Notes: generated by a model not told the origin, from the letters alone. A DNA stretch of 61,368 nt from Pseudomonadota bacterium (GCA_023434265.1 JAEYTA010000212.1:1-61368); one strand, 5' to 3'. Positions 36,950 through 46,761 are shown, numbered from the stretch's first letter. Translations and numbers: made by a program.

Positions 36950-36971
36950 CTGTGTCGACTAACCGACACAG
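36950..36971. promoter_or_regulatory. Inverted repeat in divergent promoter region
   Basis: CTGTGTCG (36950-36957) and CGACACAG (36964-36971) form perfect 8-bp arms around a 6-nt spacer, flanked farther out by GGTTCC and GGAACC. It lies in the 155-bp gap between the haem-oxygenase-fold gene and the plus-strand 62-codon gene. It could be an operator for a dimeric repressor or a stem-loop in the leader of the plus-strand transcript. Confidence 0.45.
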
Positions 36972-37019
36972 GAACCGGGGCGGGAGCCGGGTGTTCCGCA
37001 GCCGACAGGAAGACTGCGT

Positions 37020-37208
37020 ATGAACCATTCCGGTTACAAATGGACCTTGCGCCCCGAGGGCGAAGGCTGGCGATGGGCGGCCATCGCCCACGACGATGCG
37101 ACCGTGCTCGCCGAAGGCATGGCCCGCACACGGGCCGAAGGCGCCGCCTTCCTCGTGCGGGTGATGTCGCTGGGCGTGCTCGCCGGACAGGCGGGCGCGC
37201 GCGCATGA
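37020..37208 (+). CDS. 62-aa protein of unknown function upstream of cphA remnant
   Basis: The product (MNHSGYKWTLRPEGEGWRWA, AIAHDDATVLAEGMARTRAE, GAAFLVRVMSLGVLAG) looks like a small two- or three-stranded sheet followed by a helix. The start follows GGAAGACTGCGT. The stop overlaps the ATG of the cyanophycin synthetase remnant (ATGA), so it was the first gene of an operon with cphA. Function not recognised. Confidence 0.6.
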   Translation: MNHSGYKWTLRPEGEGWRWAAIAHDDATVLAEGMARTRAEGAAFLVRVMSLGVLAGQAGARA

Positions 37209-37490
37209 CGGCGACGCCTGAATCAGCGCGGCTGGAGATCCTCGAACGGCGGGTCTATCGCGGCCCTCACCTTTACAGTCAGCGGCCGATGATCCGCATC
37301 CAGCTGGACCTCGGCACGCTCGAAGCGTTTCCGACGAGCGCCCTGCCCGGCCTCTCCGAAGCGCTGCTCGAGCGCCTGCCCGGTCTGGCCCGGCACGGCT
37401 GTTCGCTCGGTCGCCCGGGCGGACTGGTGGAGCGAATGGCCGAGGGCACCTGGCTGGGCCATGTGATCGAACACGTCGCACCTCGCGCCC
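37205..37490 (+). pseudogene. cphA: Cyanophycin synthetase, N-terminal stub
   Basis: From ATG 37205: LEILERRVYRGPHLYSQRPM, IRIQLDLGTLEAFPTSALPG, LPGLARHGCSLGRPGGLVER, MAEGTWLGHVIEHVA. This is the conserved start of cyanophycin synthetase (the R-x-x-R-GP-x-x-Y segment, HGCSxGxPGG, GTWxGHVxEHVA). The frame then runs into unrelated sequence (PRALTLRGPAPRVWPGGG) and the ATP-grasp and Mur-ligase-like domains, about 780 residues, are missing. A deletion has joined the stub to the next gene, with which it shares a frame without a stop. It cannot make cyanophycin. Confidence 0.8.
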
Positions 37491-37576
37491 TGACATTGCG
37501 CGGGCCGGCGCCTCGGGTCTGGCCAGGCGGAGGCCGCCCTTCTACCTTGGCCGTTCGTGGATGCAGGGAGAGGCGC

Positions 37577-38542
37577 ATGCGGGGTGAGGTTCTGACGTTC
37601 GACGAGGCGACCGGCATGGGCGCGATCGTCGGGGACGACGGCGCGCGCTATCTGTTCACGGCCGCCGAGGTGCGCCCGGGCGCGCCGCCGCGGGCCCGTC
37701 AGCGCGTGGAGTTCGAGCCGACGGAGGATCTCCAAGCCCGGAACGTGACGGCTGTCGAGCCGTCGCCGAGCCCCGTCGGCCCCGTGCGGGCCGGCTACTT
37801 CGACCTGGGGCGGGTGATCCAGCGGACGTTCGCGACCATCTCCCGGAACGCGGCCGTCTTCTTCGGCGCGGCCCTCGTGCTGGTGGGCGCGCCCAGCGCC
37901 CTGTTCGCCTTCGGCCAGAGCTCGCTCCTGACCGGCGCGGATGACGCGCTGTCCAGCTTCCTGATCGCGGCCGTCGGCTGGGTGCTCAACCTCGTCGGCA
38001 TGTACGTGCTGCAGGGCATGGTGGTGAAGGCGGCGGTGAACGGCTTCAACGGCAAGTCGACGAGCTTCGGAGACGCCTTCGACGTCGGCGTGCGCATGTT
38101 CCTGCCGCTGCTCGGCCTGGCCATCGTGGCCGGCATCGGCATCCTGATCGGCTTCTTCCTGCTGATCGTGCCGGGGGTGATCCTGTGCGTGCTGTGGTCG
38201 GTGGCGGCCCCGGCCGTGGTGGTGGAGAAGCGCGGCGTGTTCGAAAGCCTGCAGCGCAGCCGCGACCTGACCCGCGGCCACCGCTGGCCGGTGTTCGGGC
38301 TGCTGGTGATCTATGCGGTCCTGTCGTGGATCATCGGCGCGGTCCTCACCGGGCTCGGCATGGCCACGGGCGGGTCCATCCTCGACGGCGCCCCGAACCT
38401 GTGGGTCGATCTGATCGCGGGGCCGGCGGTCAGCGTCCTGTCGGGCGTGGTCGCCTCGGCGGGGGTGGCGGCGCTCTATTACGAACTCCGCACCGCCAAG
38501 GAGGGCGCCGGCGCCGAGATCCTGGCTTCGGTCTTCGACTGA
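37577..38542 (+). CDS. Membrane protein with N-terminal cold-shock-like barrel and GPDP-type membrane domain
   Basis: I place the start at ATG 37577 because AGGGAGAGG precedes it. Residues 1-60 resemble a small OB/cold-shock fold (GEVLTFDEATGMGAIVGDDG, RYLFTAAEVRPG, RQRVEFEPTEDLQARNVTAV). After a linker come five or six membrane helices (GRVIQRTFATISRNAAVFFG; PLLGLAIVAGIGILIGFFLL; WSVAAPAVVVEKRGVFESLQ; RSRDLTRGHRWPVFGLLVIY). The latter, with the P-x-V-V-E-x-x-G...S...L-x-G motif, is typical of the glycerophosphodiester phosphodiesterase membrane domain/YciC group. Function unknown. Confidence 0.8.
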   Translation: MRGEVLTFDEATGMGAIVGDDGARYLFTAAEVRPGAPPRARQRVEFEPTEDLQARNVTAVEPSPSPVGPVRAGYFDLGRVIQRTFATISRNAAVFFGAALVLVGAPSALFAFGQSSLLTGADDALSSFLIAAVGWVLNLVGMYVLQGMVVKAAVNGFNGKSTSFGDAFDVGVRMFLPLLGLAIVAGIGILIGFFLLIVPGVILCVLWSVAAPAVVVEKRGVFESLQRSRDLTRGHRWPVFGLLVIYAVLSWIIGAVLTGLGMATGGSILDGAPNLWVDLIAGPAVSVLSGVVASAGVAALYYELRTAKEGAGAEILASVFD

Positions 38543-38546
38543 GCCC

Positions 38547-39428
38547 TCAGACGTCGTGCTTGTCGCGGCGTCTGACCCCCATCAGCAGCCTGTGCTCCAG
38601 CCGGCCCCGCAGGGCGGCGTAATAGGCGCTGAGGAAGTCGCGGTCGCTCTGCAGGGGGTCGCGGGTCCAGCCGATCTTGGTCGCGATCCGCTCGGCGACG
38701 GCCTGCATCGTGCGTCGGTCGCTGTGACGGAGGACGGACTCCAGGACGTGCAGCTCCCGGGCCCCGTAGGCCTCGAGCTGGGCGGGCGTGAAGGCGAAGG
38801 CGGGCAGCCGCGCCGCGCCGTCGTCGGCCATGTCGCGGATCAGGCGACGGCGCGGGGCGCGCACCACCCAGGTGCCGCCGACCAGGTCGCCCAGACGCAG
38901 CCGGTCCCGGTTGAGCAGGGGGAAGAAGACGAAGATCGCCGCCCAGACGAGGGCCAGCAGCCAGAGCCAGCCCGCCACCCCGCCCTCGCTGGCGCGGGCG
39001 CCGAGCAGGGACAGCGGCAGAAAGACCTCCAGCTCGCGCATGGCGTTGCGGGCGAACACCGACTCCGCCCTCAGCCGCCCGCCGTCGCGCGAGGCGACGC
39101 GCAGGCCCATGGCGCGCTTCCCCGGCGTGGCGGCGGCGGCCGACAGCTCGAAGGCGGTGAAGTAGAAATTCCGCAGCAGGAAGAAGACCACCAGCCAGAT
39201 CACCGCGATCATCTCGACCCCGGCCATCCCGGCGGCGCCGGCCGCGCCGACGCCGGCGAGGATCAGCGCGATGGTGAAGGCGACCAGCACGCCGGCGATG
39301 ATGGCCGCGTCCAGCAGGAAGGCGGCGGCGCGCTGGCCGGCGTCGGCGATGTTCAGGCGCAGGTCGACCCCCTCCGGGGTGACGAAGACGCGCTCGGTCC
39401 GCTGGCCGGGGAGGGTCTCAGCGGACAT
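38547..39428 (-). CDS. RDD-family membrane protein
   Basis: The 293-aa product has an RDD domain: NIADAGQRAAAFLLDAAIIA (the R...D start), AATPGKRAMGLRVASRDGGR, then NRDRLRLGDLVGGTWVVRAP. Three membrane helices are followed by a cytoplasmic tail of ~100 residues rich in Arg/His. It is the last gene of the operon DUF4129-DUF4350-MoxR-DUF58-SpoIIM-RDD. Its ATG overlaps the SpoIIM-like stop by 11 bp. RDD proteins of such operons have no settled function; transport or envelope roles are guessed. Confidence 0.88.
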   Translation of the reverse strand: MSAETLPGQRTERVFVTPEGVDLRLNIADAGQRAAAFLLDAAIIAGVLVAFTIALILAGVGAAGAAGMAGVEMIAVIWLVVFFLLRNFYFTAFELSAAAATPGKRAMGLRVASRDGGRLRAESVFARNAMRELEVFLPLSLLGARASEGGVAGWLWLLALVWAAIFVFFPLLNRDRLRLGDLVGGTWVVRAPRRRLIRDMADDGAARLPAFAFTPAQLEAYGARELHVLESVLRHSDRRTMQAVAERIATKIGWTRDPLQSDRDFLSAYYAALRGRLEHRLLMGVRRRDKHDV

Positions 39429-40431
39429 GGGACGCCCTCGCTCGCGGACCGTAGAAATACAGGCCCCAGACCAGGGCCGTGGCCGCCGCCACCGCGTAGC
39501 GCGCGCCCGTGTCGGCGATCAGCTGGCGGCCGAAGCCCTCCAGCAGGCCCGCGAACAGCAGCATCACGACGACCCCGCCCACGGCCACGCCCGCCGCGCG
39601 GCCGGCCTCGACCGCCGCGTCCAGACGCCGCTGGCGACCCGGAAAGGCGACCGACCAGCCGATGCGCAGGCCCGCCGCGCCCGCCAGCACGACCGCGAAC
39701 AGCTCGGTGACCCCGTGGATCAACAGCCAGCCGCCCAGTTCGACCCCCAGTCCCCGGCTGAGGAACAGGGCGAAGAAGGCTCCCAGGGTGGCCCCGTTGT
39801 AGAGGATCAGCAGGGCCGTCGGCACGCACAGGGCGAAGCCGAGCGCGAAGGCGAGCAGCGCAACCTGCGCGTTGTGAGTGAACAGGAAGGCGGCGAAGAC
39901 CGACAGGCCGCCGGCCTCGTCCGTGCCGTCGAGCGTGGCGCGCAGGGTCTCGGTCGAGGCGGCGGGATCGCGGCCGCCGCTGAGGTCGCCGGGGACGAAG
40001 GCGTAGAACCACTCCGGCTCGTGCATCACCAGCCATCCGCCGACCAGCGCGCCGAGCAGCATCAGCCCGGCGGAAACCAGGGTCTCGCGCCACAGGCCGC
40101 GCACCGAGGCGGGCCAGTCGCGGCGGAAGAACGACGCCAGGCGATCCTGCAGCGTCGCCCGCGAGCCGTAGACAAAGAAGTAGGCCCGGGCGGAGAGGGT
40201 CTCCAGATAGTCGATCAGCCCCTGGTCCAGCGAGGTTTCGCGCGCCACGGACAGGGCGGACAGCGTCGACCGGTAGAGCACCGGCACGGCGAGAATCTCG
40301 GTGTCGGACAGTCTGGCGGCCGAGCCCTTCTCGGCCTTGTCCATCAGCCGCTCCAGGCGGCGCCAGTCGTCCTCGCGCGCCTGGCGGAAACGCTGACTCT
40401 TGAGCAGGCCGGGAGTGCGCGCGTCGGTCAC
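39418..40431 (-). CDS. SpoIIM-like (stage II sporulation M family) membrane protein
   Basis: The 337-aa product has an N-terminal cytoplasmic helical region (RQAREDDWRRLERLMDKAEK; YLETLSARAYFFVYGSRATL) and about five membrane helices, with the family motifs FTHNAQVALLAFALGFALCV, LILYNGATLGAFFALFLSRG and GWLLIHGVTELFAVVLAGAA. This SpoIIM/DUF95 family occurs in non-sporulating bacteria next to MoxR and DUF58, so the name is not evidence of sporulation. GTG start overlaps the DUF58 stop (GTGA). Confidence 0.88.
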   Translation of the reverse strand: MTDARTPGLLKSQRFRQAREDDWRRLERLMDKAEKGSAARLSDTEILAVPVLYRSTLSALSVARETSLDQGLIDYLETLSARAYFFVYGSRATLQDRLASFFRRDWPASVRGLWRETLVSAGLMLLGALVGGWLVMHEPEWFYAFVPGDLSGGRDPAASTETLRATLDGTDEAGGLSVFAAFLFTHNAQVALLAFALGFALCVPTALLILYNGATLGAFFALFLSRGLGVELGGWLLIHGVTELFAVVLAGAAGLRIGWSVAFPGRQRRLDAAVEAGRAAGVAVGGVVVMLLFAGLLEGFGRQLIADTGARYAVAAATALVWGLYFYGPRARASHVR

Positions 40432-41740
40432 AGCAGGTCCTTCCGCTTCAGGTCCAGCCAGGCGTTGACCAGTTCGGGGCCGACCTGGGCGGCCGGCGCG
40501 TCGACGATGTGAGCGCCCATTCGGCGCAGCCGGGCGATGACGGTGTCGCGCTCGCGCAGCAGCGCGCCGGCGACCACCGCCCGCGACACGTCCTCGGCCG
40601 AGTCCGGCGCGGCGGCGGCGAGGCTTTCCAGCTCCTCGTCGCGCAGGACGACGAACAGGACCAGATGCCGCTTCAGCAGCCGACCGAGGGACTCCAGCAT
40701 CAGTTCGGCGGCGGTCGGATCGGTGAAGTCCGTGAACAGCACGATCAGCGACCGGCGCTGCAGTTCGCCCGACAGCGTCGCCAAAGCCAGGGTGTAGTTG
40801 GTCTCGTTCGTCGAATAGTCGATGCGTCCGGCGAGCCTCTGCAGGATGCGGAAGGCGTTCAGTCCGCCCACGGCGCCGGTGGACAGGCGCGGATGGGAAT
40901 CGAAGGCGAACAGGCCCGCCCGGTCGCCGGACCGCAGGCAGGCCCATGAAAGCAGCAGGGCCGCGTGGATGAAGCGGTCGACGCGCGGCATGCCGCCCAC
41001 CGGCTCGCAGGCCGCCCGACCACAGTCCAGGGCCATGATGACGTTGTGGTTCCGCTCGGTGCGGAATTCCTTGGCCAGCAGGTCGGCGTGGCGCGCCGAC
41101 TGCTTCCAGTCGATGGTGCGGCGATCCATGCCCGCCTGGTAGTCCCGCAGGGCCTGGAACTCGGCCCCCTCCCCGATCTCCAGCTGGGTCTTGGCGCCGA
41201 ACAGGGCGTCGCGGGCGAACAGCCGGACCGCCTCGTCCCGAACCCCCCGCAGGTCGGTCGTGACCGGCGCGGGGAGACCGAGCCGGAAGGTCTTCTGCTT
41301 CCAGGCCAGCCCCATGGGGCCCGACCAGCGGACCCACAGATCCTCCAGTTCGGCGTCGCCGCGTCGCTCCGGCGTGAAGGGGAAGGCCAGGTCGACGGCG
41401 CGGTTCCCGACAGACGCCCGTCGAGAACCGTCCTCGAGACCCAGCCGGCCCGCGCCGGACAGGGCCGCCTCGACGGCGCGCGGCGCGGCTCCCCCCGGTG
41501 CGAACCGGACCCGCAGCGCGGCCAGGCCGGGGCGTCCGACCGCCGCCCGAACAGGTTCCGGCGCCTCAAGGGTCAAGGCCGTCCGGGAGCCGCCGGCCAT
41601 GGCGTCCAGCACGACGAGCAGCAGCACCCCCGCGACCCACGCCGGGCCGGCCAGCCAGCCGGCCGGCGTCAGCACGCCGACGGCCAGGGCGACGGGCGCG
41701 CCCGCCGCCATCAGGACCACCGCGCGGCGCGTCGGATAGA

Positions 41741-41744
<4 letters not shown>
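40428..41744 (-). CDS. DUF58 protein with vWA-like domain
   Basis: The 438-aa product has two N-terminal membrane helices (AVVLMAAGAPVALAVGVLTP; PAWVAGVLLLVVLDAMAG), a beta domain, and the DUF58 core FQALRDYQAGMDRRTIDWKQ followed by a vWA fold (VIMALDCGRAACEP; IVLFTDFTDPTAAEL). The DxGRxxxE pattern replaces the usual MIDAS DxSxS. DUF58 proteins pair with MoxR ATPases, which come just upstream here (the MoxR stop overlaps this ATG). Probably a chaperone or envelope-assembly system. Confidence 0.9.
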
Positions 41745-42683
<939 letters not shown>

Positions 42684-42697
<14 letters not shown>

Positions 42698-43907
42698 GGG
42701 TCAGCTCCTGCTTCCAGCGAAATAGGTCGGCGGCGATCCGCATCAGGTCGCCGGGGGTGCGGGCCGCCGAGGCCTGGGCGGCCAGGGCGGAGTATGTATG
42801 GGTCGCGCCGACAGTGCGGCTGACGCGGTCCAGGAAGGCGTCGAGGGCGGCGTCGTCGAGGTTCCGCGGCGCCCCGATGGCGCGGGCGACGGCGGCCCGG
42901 GTCAGCAGGGCGTAGGGCGCGGCCATGTGGTGCTCGCGCCGCGCCAGCCGGACCAGTCCGGCGGTGTTGTCGGCCAGACCCCGCTTGCCGATGGCGATGA
43001 CCCGGCCTTGCGTGCGCGCGGGCCCGAAACGGACCGTCGCCTGCAGGCCGGCGAGCGCCGCCAGGGCCGCGAGCGCCAGCGTCATGCCCAGAAGCGGCGG
43101 CTCGAGGAGGAGGCGCAGCAGGTTGCGGGTGCGCTGCAGTCCGTGCAGCGTCAGGTCGAACACCACCGGCGACTGCGGCGCGACGAGGTCGACCAGGGCG
43201 AGGGCCGTGCGCGCCCCGGCCAGCGTCTTCAGCCCGTGCGTGCTGATCAGATCGGGGTCGGCGAGGACATAGACGCGCTGTTCCCGGTGCCGGACGAGCA
43301 CCGGCTGACCGCCCTCGTCGACCACCACGGGAATCCATCCCGGACCCGACAAGGTGCGCAGGCTCTCGACCTCGACCGGCGCGCCGACGGGGGAGCCGTC
43401 GGGCCGCCGGAGGGCGACGGTCGCCCGCCCGGACCGCATCGGCAGTCGGGTGTCCTTGTGCAGGGCCTCCGGCAACGGCCCCAGCGCCGCTTCAGGCGGC
43501 AGGGCGCCCAGGGTGCGCACCCAGCCCGGACGCCGCGAGTCCGGGACGGTCTGCCATTTGGGCAGGACGATCAGGGTCGCTCCGTCGTGCAGGATGTCCT
43601 CGATCCTGTCGGGGCGGGTGGCGGGCGTCGGCGTGAGCACCAGCACGCTTTCGTAAGAGGCCTCGCTCATCGCCCCCCGGGTCAGCACCACCGGCCTTCC
43701 GGTGTTCCGGAGCAGCACCGGAAGCGCGCCATAGCCCGTGGCGGCCCGCGACAGGGCGTGCCCGCCGCCGTCGTTCCCCGAGCGCAACTCCGGCCCATAG
43801 GCCGACAGCACGCCGATCCCGGCCAGGGCCACGACTCCGACGAGGACGGCGACGAGAATCGTGCCGGCCGAGAAGGCGCGGTCGGTGGACTTCGCCGCGG
43901 CGCTCAT
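42684..43907 (-). CDS. DUF4350-containing membrane protein
   Basis: The 407-aa product (ATG 43907, overlapping the previous stop as ATGA; GTG 43916 is an alternative) has one N-terminal helix (GTILVAVLVGVVALAGIGVL), a periplasmic or cytoplasmic Rossmann-like domain (SVLVLTPTPATRPDRIEDIL; GATLIVLPKW; QRVYVLADPDLIST), a second helix (LLGMTLALAALAALAGLQAT) and a helical tail. This is the DUF4350 partner that recurs in MoxR operons. Function unknown. Confidence 0.88.
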
Positions 43908-44530
43908 GCGGACCACGCCCCGGGCAGGGCGAAGGCCTCATACGCCCGGCGGCAGTCGGCGAAGGCGTCGGCGCTCACGGGCGCGCCCCCGAACAGACTG
44001 CCCTCGACGACGCGGGCGATCAGGCCGAAGGCCGACCGGCCGGACTCCGGCAGGGCTTCCAGCACGGCGATCTCCCGCGAGGTCAGGGACGCGCGCAGGG
44101 CCCTCGGCTGACGTTTCTCGATGTCCGTCACGCTGCGCAGCAGCAGCAGGTGCACGGCGTCGGCGTAATGTCCGGCGGCGGCCAGCCTGTCCGCCTCCGC
44201 CAGCAGGTCGCGGGCGGCGCGGGCGTCCGGCCGCCATTCGGCGGCGGCGATCGACGCCGGCTTCTCCGGCTTCGGCGGCGGCGCGCGCAGGCGCAGAATC
44301 TCGCGGACGATCGCATAGAGAATCAGGCCGACGACAAGCGCCACGCCGATCCAGAACACCCATTTCAGAACAGGCCCCGCCGCGCGGAGCAGGTCGCCGA
44401 TCCAGTTCAGCCAACCCGGCGGGGTCGGGGGATCGAAGCCGGTGCGGTCGAACTGGAGCGAAGCGTCCTCGAGCAGCCGGGCGTGCGCCCGGACCAGGGC
44501 GTCATCTGTGGGGGTAGCCCTGTCCTGCAT
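43904..44530 (-). CDS. DUF4129-type membrane protein
   Basis: The 208-aa product has a central helix (VLKWVFWIGVALVVGLILYA) and a C-terminal domain with HYADAVHLLLLRSVTDIEKR and LTSREIAVLEALPES, the DUF4129 pattern seen at the start of MoxR-DUF58 operons. First gene of the minus-strand operon running from 44530 to 38547; every gene overlaps the next by 4-14 bp except none, so one transcript is likely. Confidence 0.82.
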   Translation of the reverse strand: MQDRATPTDDALVRAHARLLEDASLQFDRTGFDPPTPPGWLNWIGDLLRAAGPVLKWVFWIGVALVVGLILYAIVREILRLRAPPPKPEKPASIAAAEWRPDARAARDLLAEADRLAAAGHYADAVHLLLLRSVTDIEKRQPRALRASLTSREIAVLEALPESGRSAFGLIARVVEGSLFGGAPVSADAFADCRRAYEAFALPGAWSA

Positions 44531-44613
44531 CCTTCATCCGCCCGCCTCCGACCCCCAAGCCATAGTGGCGGCCGACGCCGAGTCAACCGTGGGTTCCGAC
44601 CGACCCGCCGGCG

Positions 44614-44646
44614 AAAAAAAGGGGGCGGCCCGGCCGGACCGCCCCC
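44614..44646 (-). terminator. Intrinsic terminator after the TonB receptor remnant
   Basis: On the minus strand an 8-bp-plus GC-only stem (GGGGGCGG against CCGCCCCC, 44621-44646, with a GC-rich loop) is followed by seven T (44620-44614). This is a textbook rho-independent terminator and lies 9 bp after the stop of the receptor remnant, so it belonged to the intact receptor gene. Confidence 0.9.
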
Positions 44647-44654
44647 TCCCCGTC

Positions 44655-45200
44655 CTAGAACGGGCGGTAGTTCAGGCCGATGAAGAAGCGTCGGCCGTAG
44701 GGGTCGAAGTTCGAGTAGAGCGTCGTCCCCAGGTAGGTCGCCTGTTCGGCGTCGAAGGCGTTCACCACCCCGGCGCGCAGGGACAGGTCCTCGCGGACGT
44801 TCCAGCGCACGGTGAAGTCGTGGCGGGTGAAGTCGCCGGTGTTGTACTCCGCGTAAGGACGCTGGTCGTTGTTGGCCATGACGTCGCGTATCCGGACGCT
44901 GTCCTGGGCCGTCTGCCAGTCGGCGGTCCAGTTCACGCTCCAGATGTCGTTCGGCTGCCACGTCAGCGAGGACGTGAACCGGACGCGCGGGTAGTACATG
45001 TTGCTCGACAGTTCGGTGAAGTCCGACGGATCGTCGGCGTTCAGGAACTGCTTCTGCTCGATCAGCCACAGGCCGCCCAGCGAGTAGTCCAGCGAACCCC
45101 AGTTGCGGCCGAAGGCCTCCTCGAGGTCGAGCCGGTAGCGGGCCGTGAAGTCCAGACCGCGGGTCTCCAGCTTGGCGTAGTTCACCGCGCCTTCGTTCGA
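44655..45200 (-). pseudogene. TonB-dependent receptor, C-terminal remnant
   Basis: About 180 C-terminal residues of a receptor barrel remain: GAVNYAKLETRGLDFTARYR, GSLDYSLGGLWLIEQKQFLN, DIWSVNWTADWQTAQDSVRI, GDFTRHDFTVRWNVREDLSL, RAGVVNAFDAEQATYLGTT, and DPYGRRFFIGLNYRPF with the terminal Phe. The plug and most strands are missing. Upstream it is joined out of frame to a LuxR-type domain at about 45200. A strong terminator follows. No start codon of its own before the barrel fragment apart from GTG 45185. Confidence 0.88.
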
Positions 45201-45699
45201 CGGCCTCGCAGACGTGATAGGCCAGCAGCCGCGCCGCCCGCTTCAGGCCCGGCGCCCGTTCCATCCGCGCGCCGCCCAGCCACAGGCTGCCGACGCCCAG
45301 CGCGGACGGAAGGGGCACGCACAGACCCTCGCGCATGTTGAACTCGGCGGCGTCGTGGGCGATGGCGGCGGCCTTCGGGTCCAAGTTGTAGTCGCCGGGC
45401 ACCTCGTCCCAAGCGAACACGTCCTGGGCGCTCAGCGCATGCTGGGTGATGGCGTCGTGACGGTGCAGCCCGGCGTCGCGGTAGTGCTCGGACCAGCCTT
45501 CCGGCCAGGCGTCGAGAATGACGTCCGGCTCGGCGCCCGGGGCGCGCGGCGTCCGGGTCAGGCCAAAGGCCGAAAAGCCGAACTGCTGGAGGAAGGTGGT
45601 CACCCTGGCGATCACGCATCGCTGGGACCCCGCCGATTTGAGGGACTCCACGGCGAGCAGCGTCTGCTCCAGCAGGGGATCGGCGGTCGCGGAAGTCAA
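45195..45699 (-). pseudogene. LuxR-type autoinducer-binding domain, HTH lost
   Basis: From TTG 45699 the product reads as a PF03472 autoinducer-binding domain: TTFLQQFGFSAFGLTRTPRA, DAWPEGWSEHYRDAGLHRHD, AITQHALSAQDVFAWDEVPG, AAEFNMREGLCVPLPSALGV, GSLWLGGARMERAPGLKRAA. The pocket-type residues W (DAWPEGW), Y (EHYRD), D (HRHDAIT) and W (FAWDEV) are there. The DNA-binding HTH (about 65 residues) is missing; the frame instead enters the receptor remnant in a wrong frame and goes on as noise. A deletion between a luxR gene and a downstream receptor gene explains it. Confidence 0.82.
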
Positions 45700-45760
45700 A
45701 ATCGTGCCTCATACTCTGGACGGCGGAGCGTTCTACTCCACGCACTCCGGCCTCGTCGCG

Positions 45761-45773
45761 GGACAATTTGTCC
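45761..45773. promoter_or_regulatory. 13-bp palindrome upstream of the luxR remnant
   Basis: GGACAATTTGTCC is a perfect palindrome about 62 bp upstream of the luxR-type start and 94 bp before the divergent regulator start. Its place suggests an operator (perhaps the lux-type box once bound by the LuxR protein). AT-rich centre in a GC-rich background. Confidence 0.45.
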
Positions 45774-45866
45774 GGACCAGACGATTACTGGAAAGTCATT
45801 TCCACCCAGGATAACGCAGCTCGACGGCCGCTCCGTCGCGGCGTCGGGCGGTCGGGAGACCGGCCG

Positions 45867-46685
45867 GTGAACGCCGCCGTCGCGACAACCAGGCGCGGGG
45901 CCTTCTCCGTGGACCGGTCGGGGACCAGCCGGGCGGAGCCGGCCGGCGACCTCGCCACCCTGATGGTCGTCGGTCGCGCCGCGTCCGGGCGGGCCCGGCT
46001 GGCGGCGCTCTTTCAGGACGCCGGCTTCACGGTCCTGGAATGCGCCGACATCCCGGGCGCCCGACACATGATGCGGGCGACGAAGCTGGACATGATCGTG
46101 CTGGAGTGTCCGTCGCTGATCGGAGACGAACTCGCCTTCTGCCAGGCCGTTTCGGCCGGCCCGCGCGTGCCGCTCCTGATCCTCGCCGCCGGCGCGGACG
46201 TCGTGGACGAGATCGTCGCCCTCGAACTTGGAGCCGACGACCTGCTGACCGGCCACGCGACTGATCGGCTGGTGCTCGCCCGGGCGCGCGCCCTGCTCCG
46301 CCGCACCGGCCGGCAGGACGCCCCCGCAGGCCCACTCCCGGACGTCCTCGGCGGCTGGCGACTTGACGCGGTGACGCGCACGGCGATCAGTCCGGACGGC
46401 GAGAGCGTCCTGCTGTCGCCGGCCGACGCCTCGGCTCTCCACCTGTTCCTCAGCAACCCCGGCGTGGTGTTCACCTGCGAGGCGGGAGCGCAGGCGCTCG
46501 GCGCCGGGGTGCGCGGCGCCCGGGGATTCCGCACCACGGTCTGTCGCCTGCGCAAGAAACTCAACTCGCTGAACGGAGACGGGCCCATCCAGACCGTGTG
46601 GGGCGTCGGCTACACCTACGCCCCCGCGGCGAAGGCGCCGTACGGAGAACATTCCTGGCCCGCCTCCGGGCCACGGCCCGGATAG
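45867..46685 (+). CDS. Winged-helix regulator with degenerate receiver domain
   Basis: I use GTG 45867 (GGGAG upstream); TTG 45768 is an alternative. The ~272-aa product has a receiver-like N-terminal domain in which the acidic pair is lost (LMVVGRAASGRARL), the phospho-Asp is Glu (MIVLECPSLIGDE) and the Lys is gone (DDLLTGHATD), followed by an OmpR/PhoB winged helix (GGWRLDAVTRTAISPDGESV; FRTTVCRLRKKLNSLNGDGP; IQTVWGVGYTYAP). It should bind DNA without ordinary phosphorylation. Target unknown; no kinase is adjacent. Confidence 0.8.
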   Translation: MNAAVATTRRGAFSVDRSGTSRAEPAGDLATLMVVGRAASGRARLAALFQDAGFTVLECADIPGARHMMRATKLDMIVLECPSLIGDELAFCQAVSAGPRVPLLILAAGADVVDEIVALELGADDLLTGHATDRLVLARARALLRRTGRQDAPAGPLPDVLGGWRLDAVTRTAISPDGESVLLSPADASALHLFLSNPGVVFTCEAGAQALGAGVRGARGFRTTVCRLRKKLNSLNGDGPIQTVWGVGYTYAPAAKAPYGEHSWPASGPRPG

Positions 46686-46761
46686 CGCGCGGCGGCGGAC
46701 CGCGGCTTCAACCGGCGGCGATCCATGATATGAACGGTCATCGTCAGCCCGGGGGGCCGCC

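Noticed and set aside
39418..40431. SpoIIM-like protein as evidence for sporulation
   Set aside because: The family is common in MoxR operons of non-sporulating bacteria; nothing else here points to sporulation.
44531..44654. Terminator hairpin as a site for the plus strand
   Set aside because: The T-run lies only on the minus-strand side of the stem, so it terminates minus-strand transcription.
45768..45866. N-terminal 33-residue extension of the winged-helix regulator from TTG 45768
   Set aside because: The TTG lies inside the 13-bp palindrome, has no ribosome-binding site, and the extension is not protein-like; GTG 45867 is preferred.
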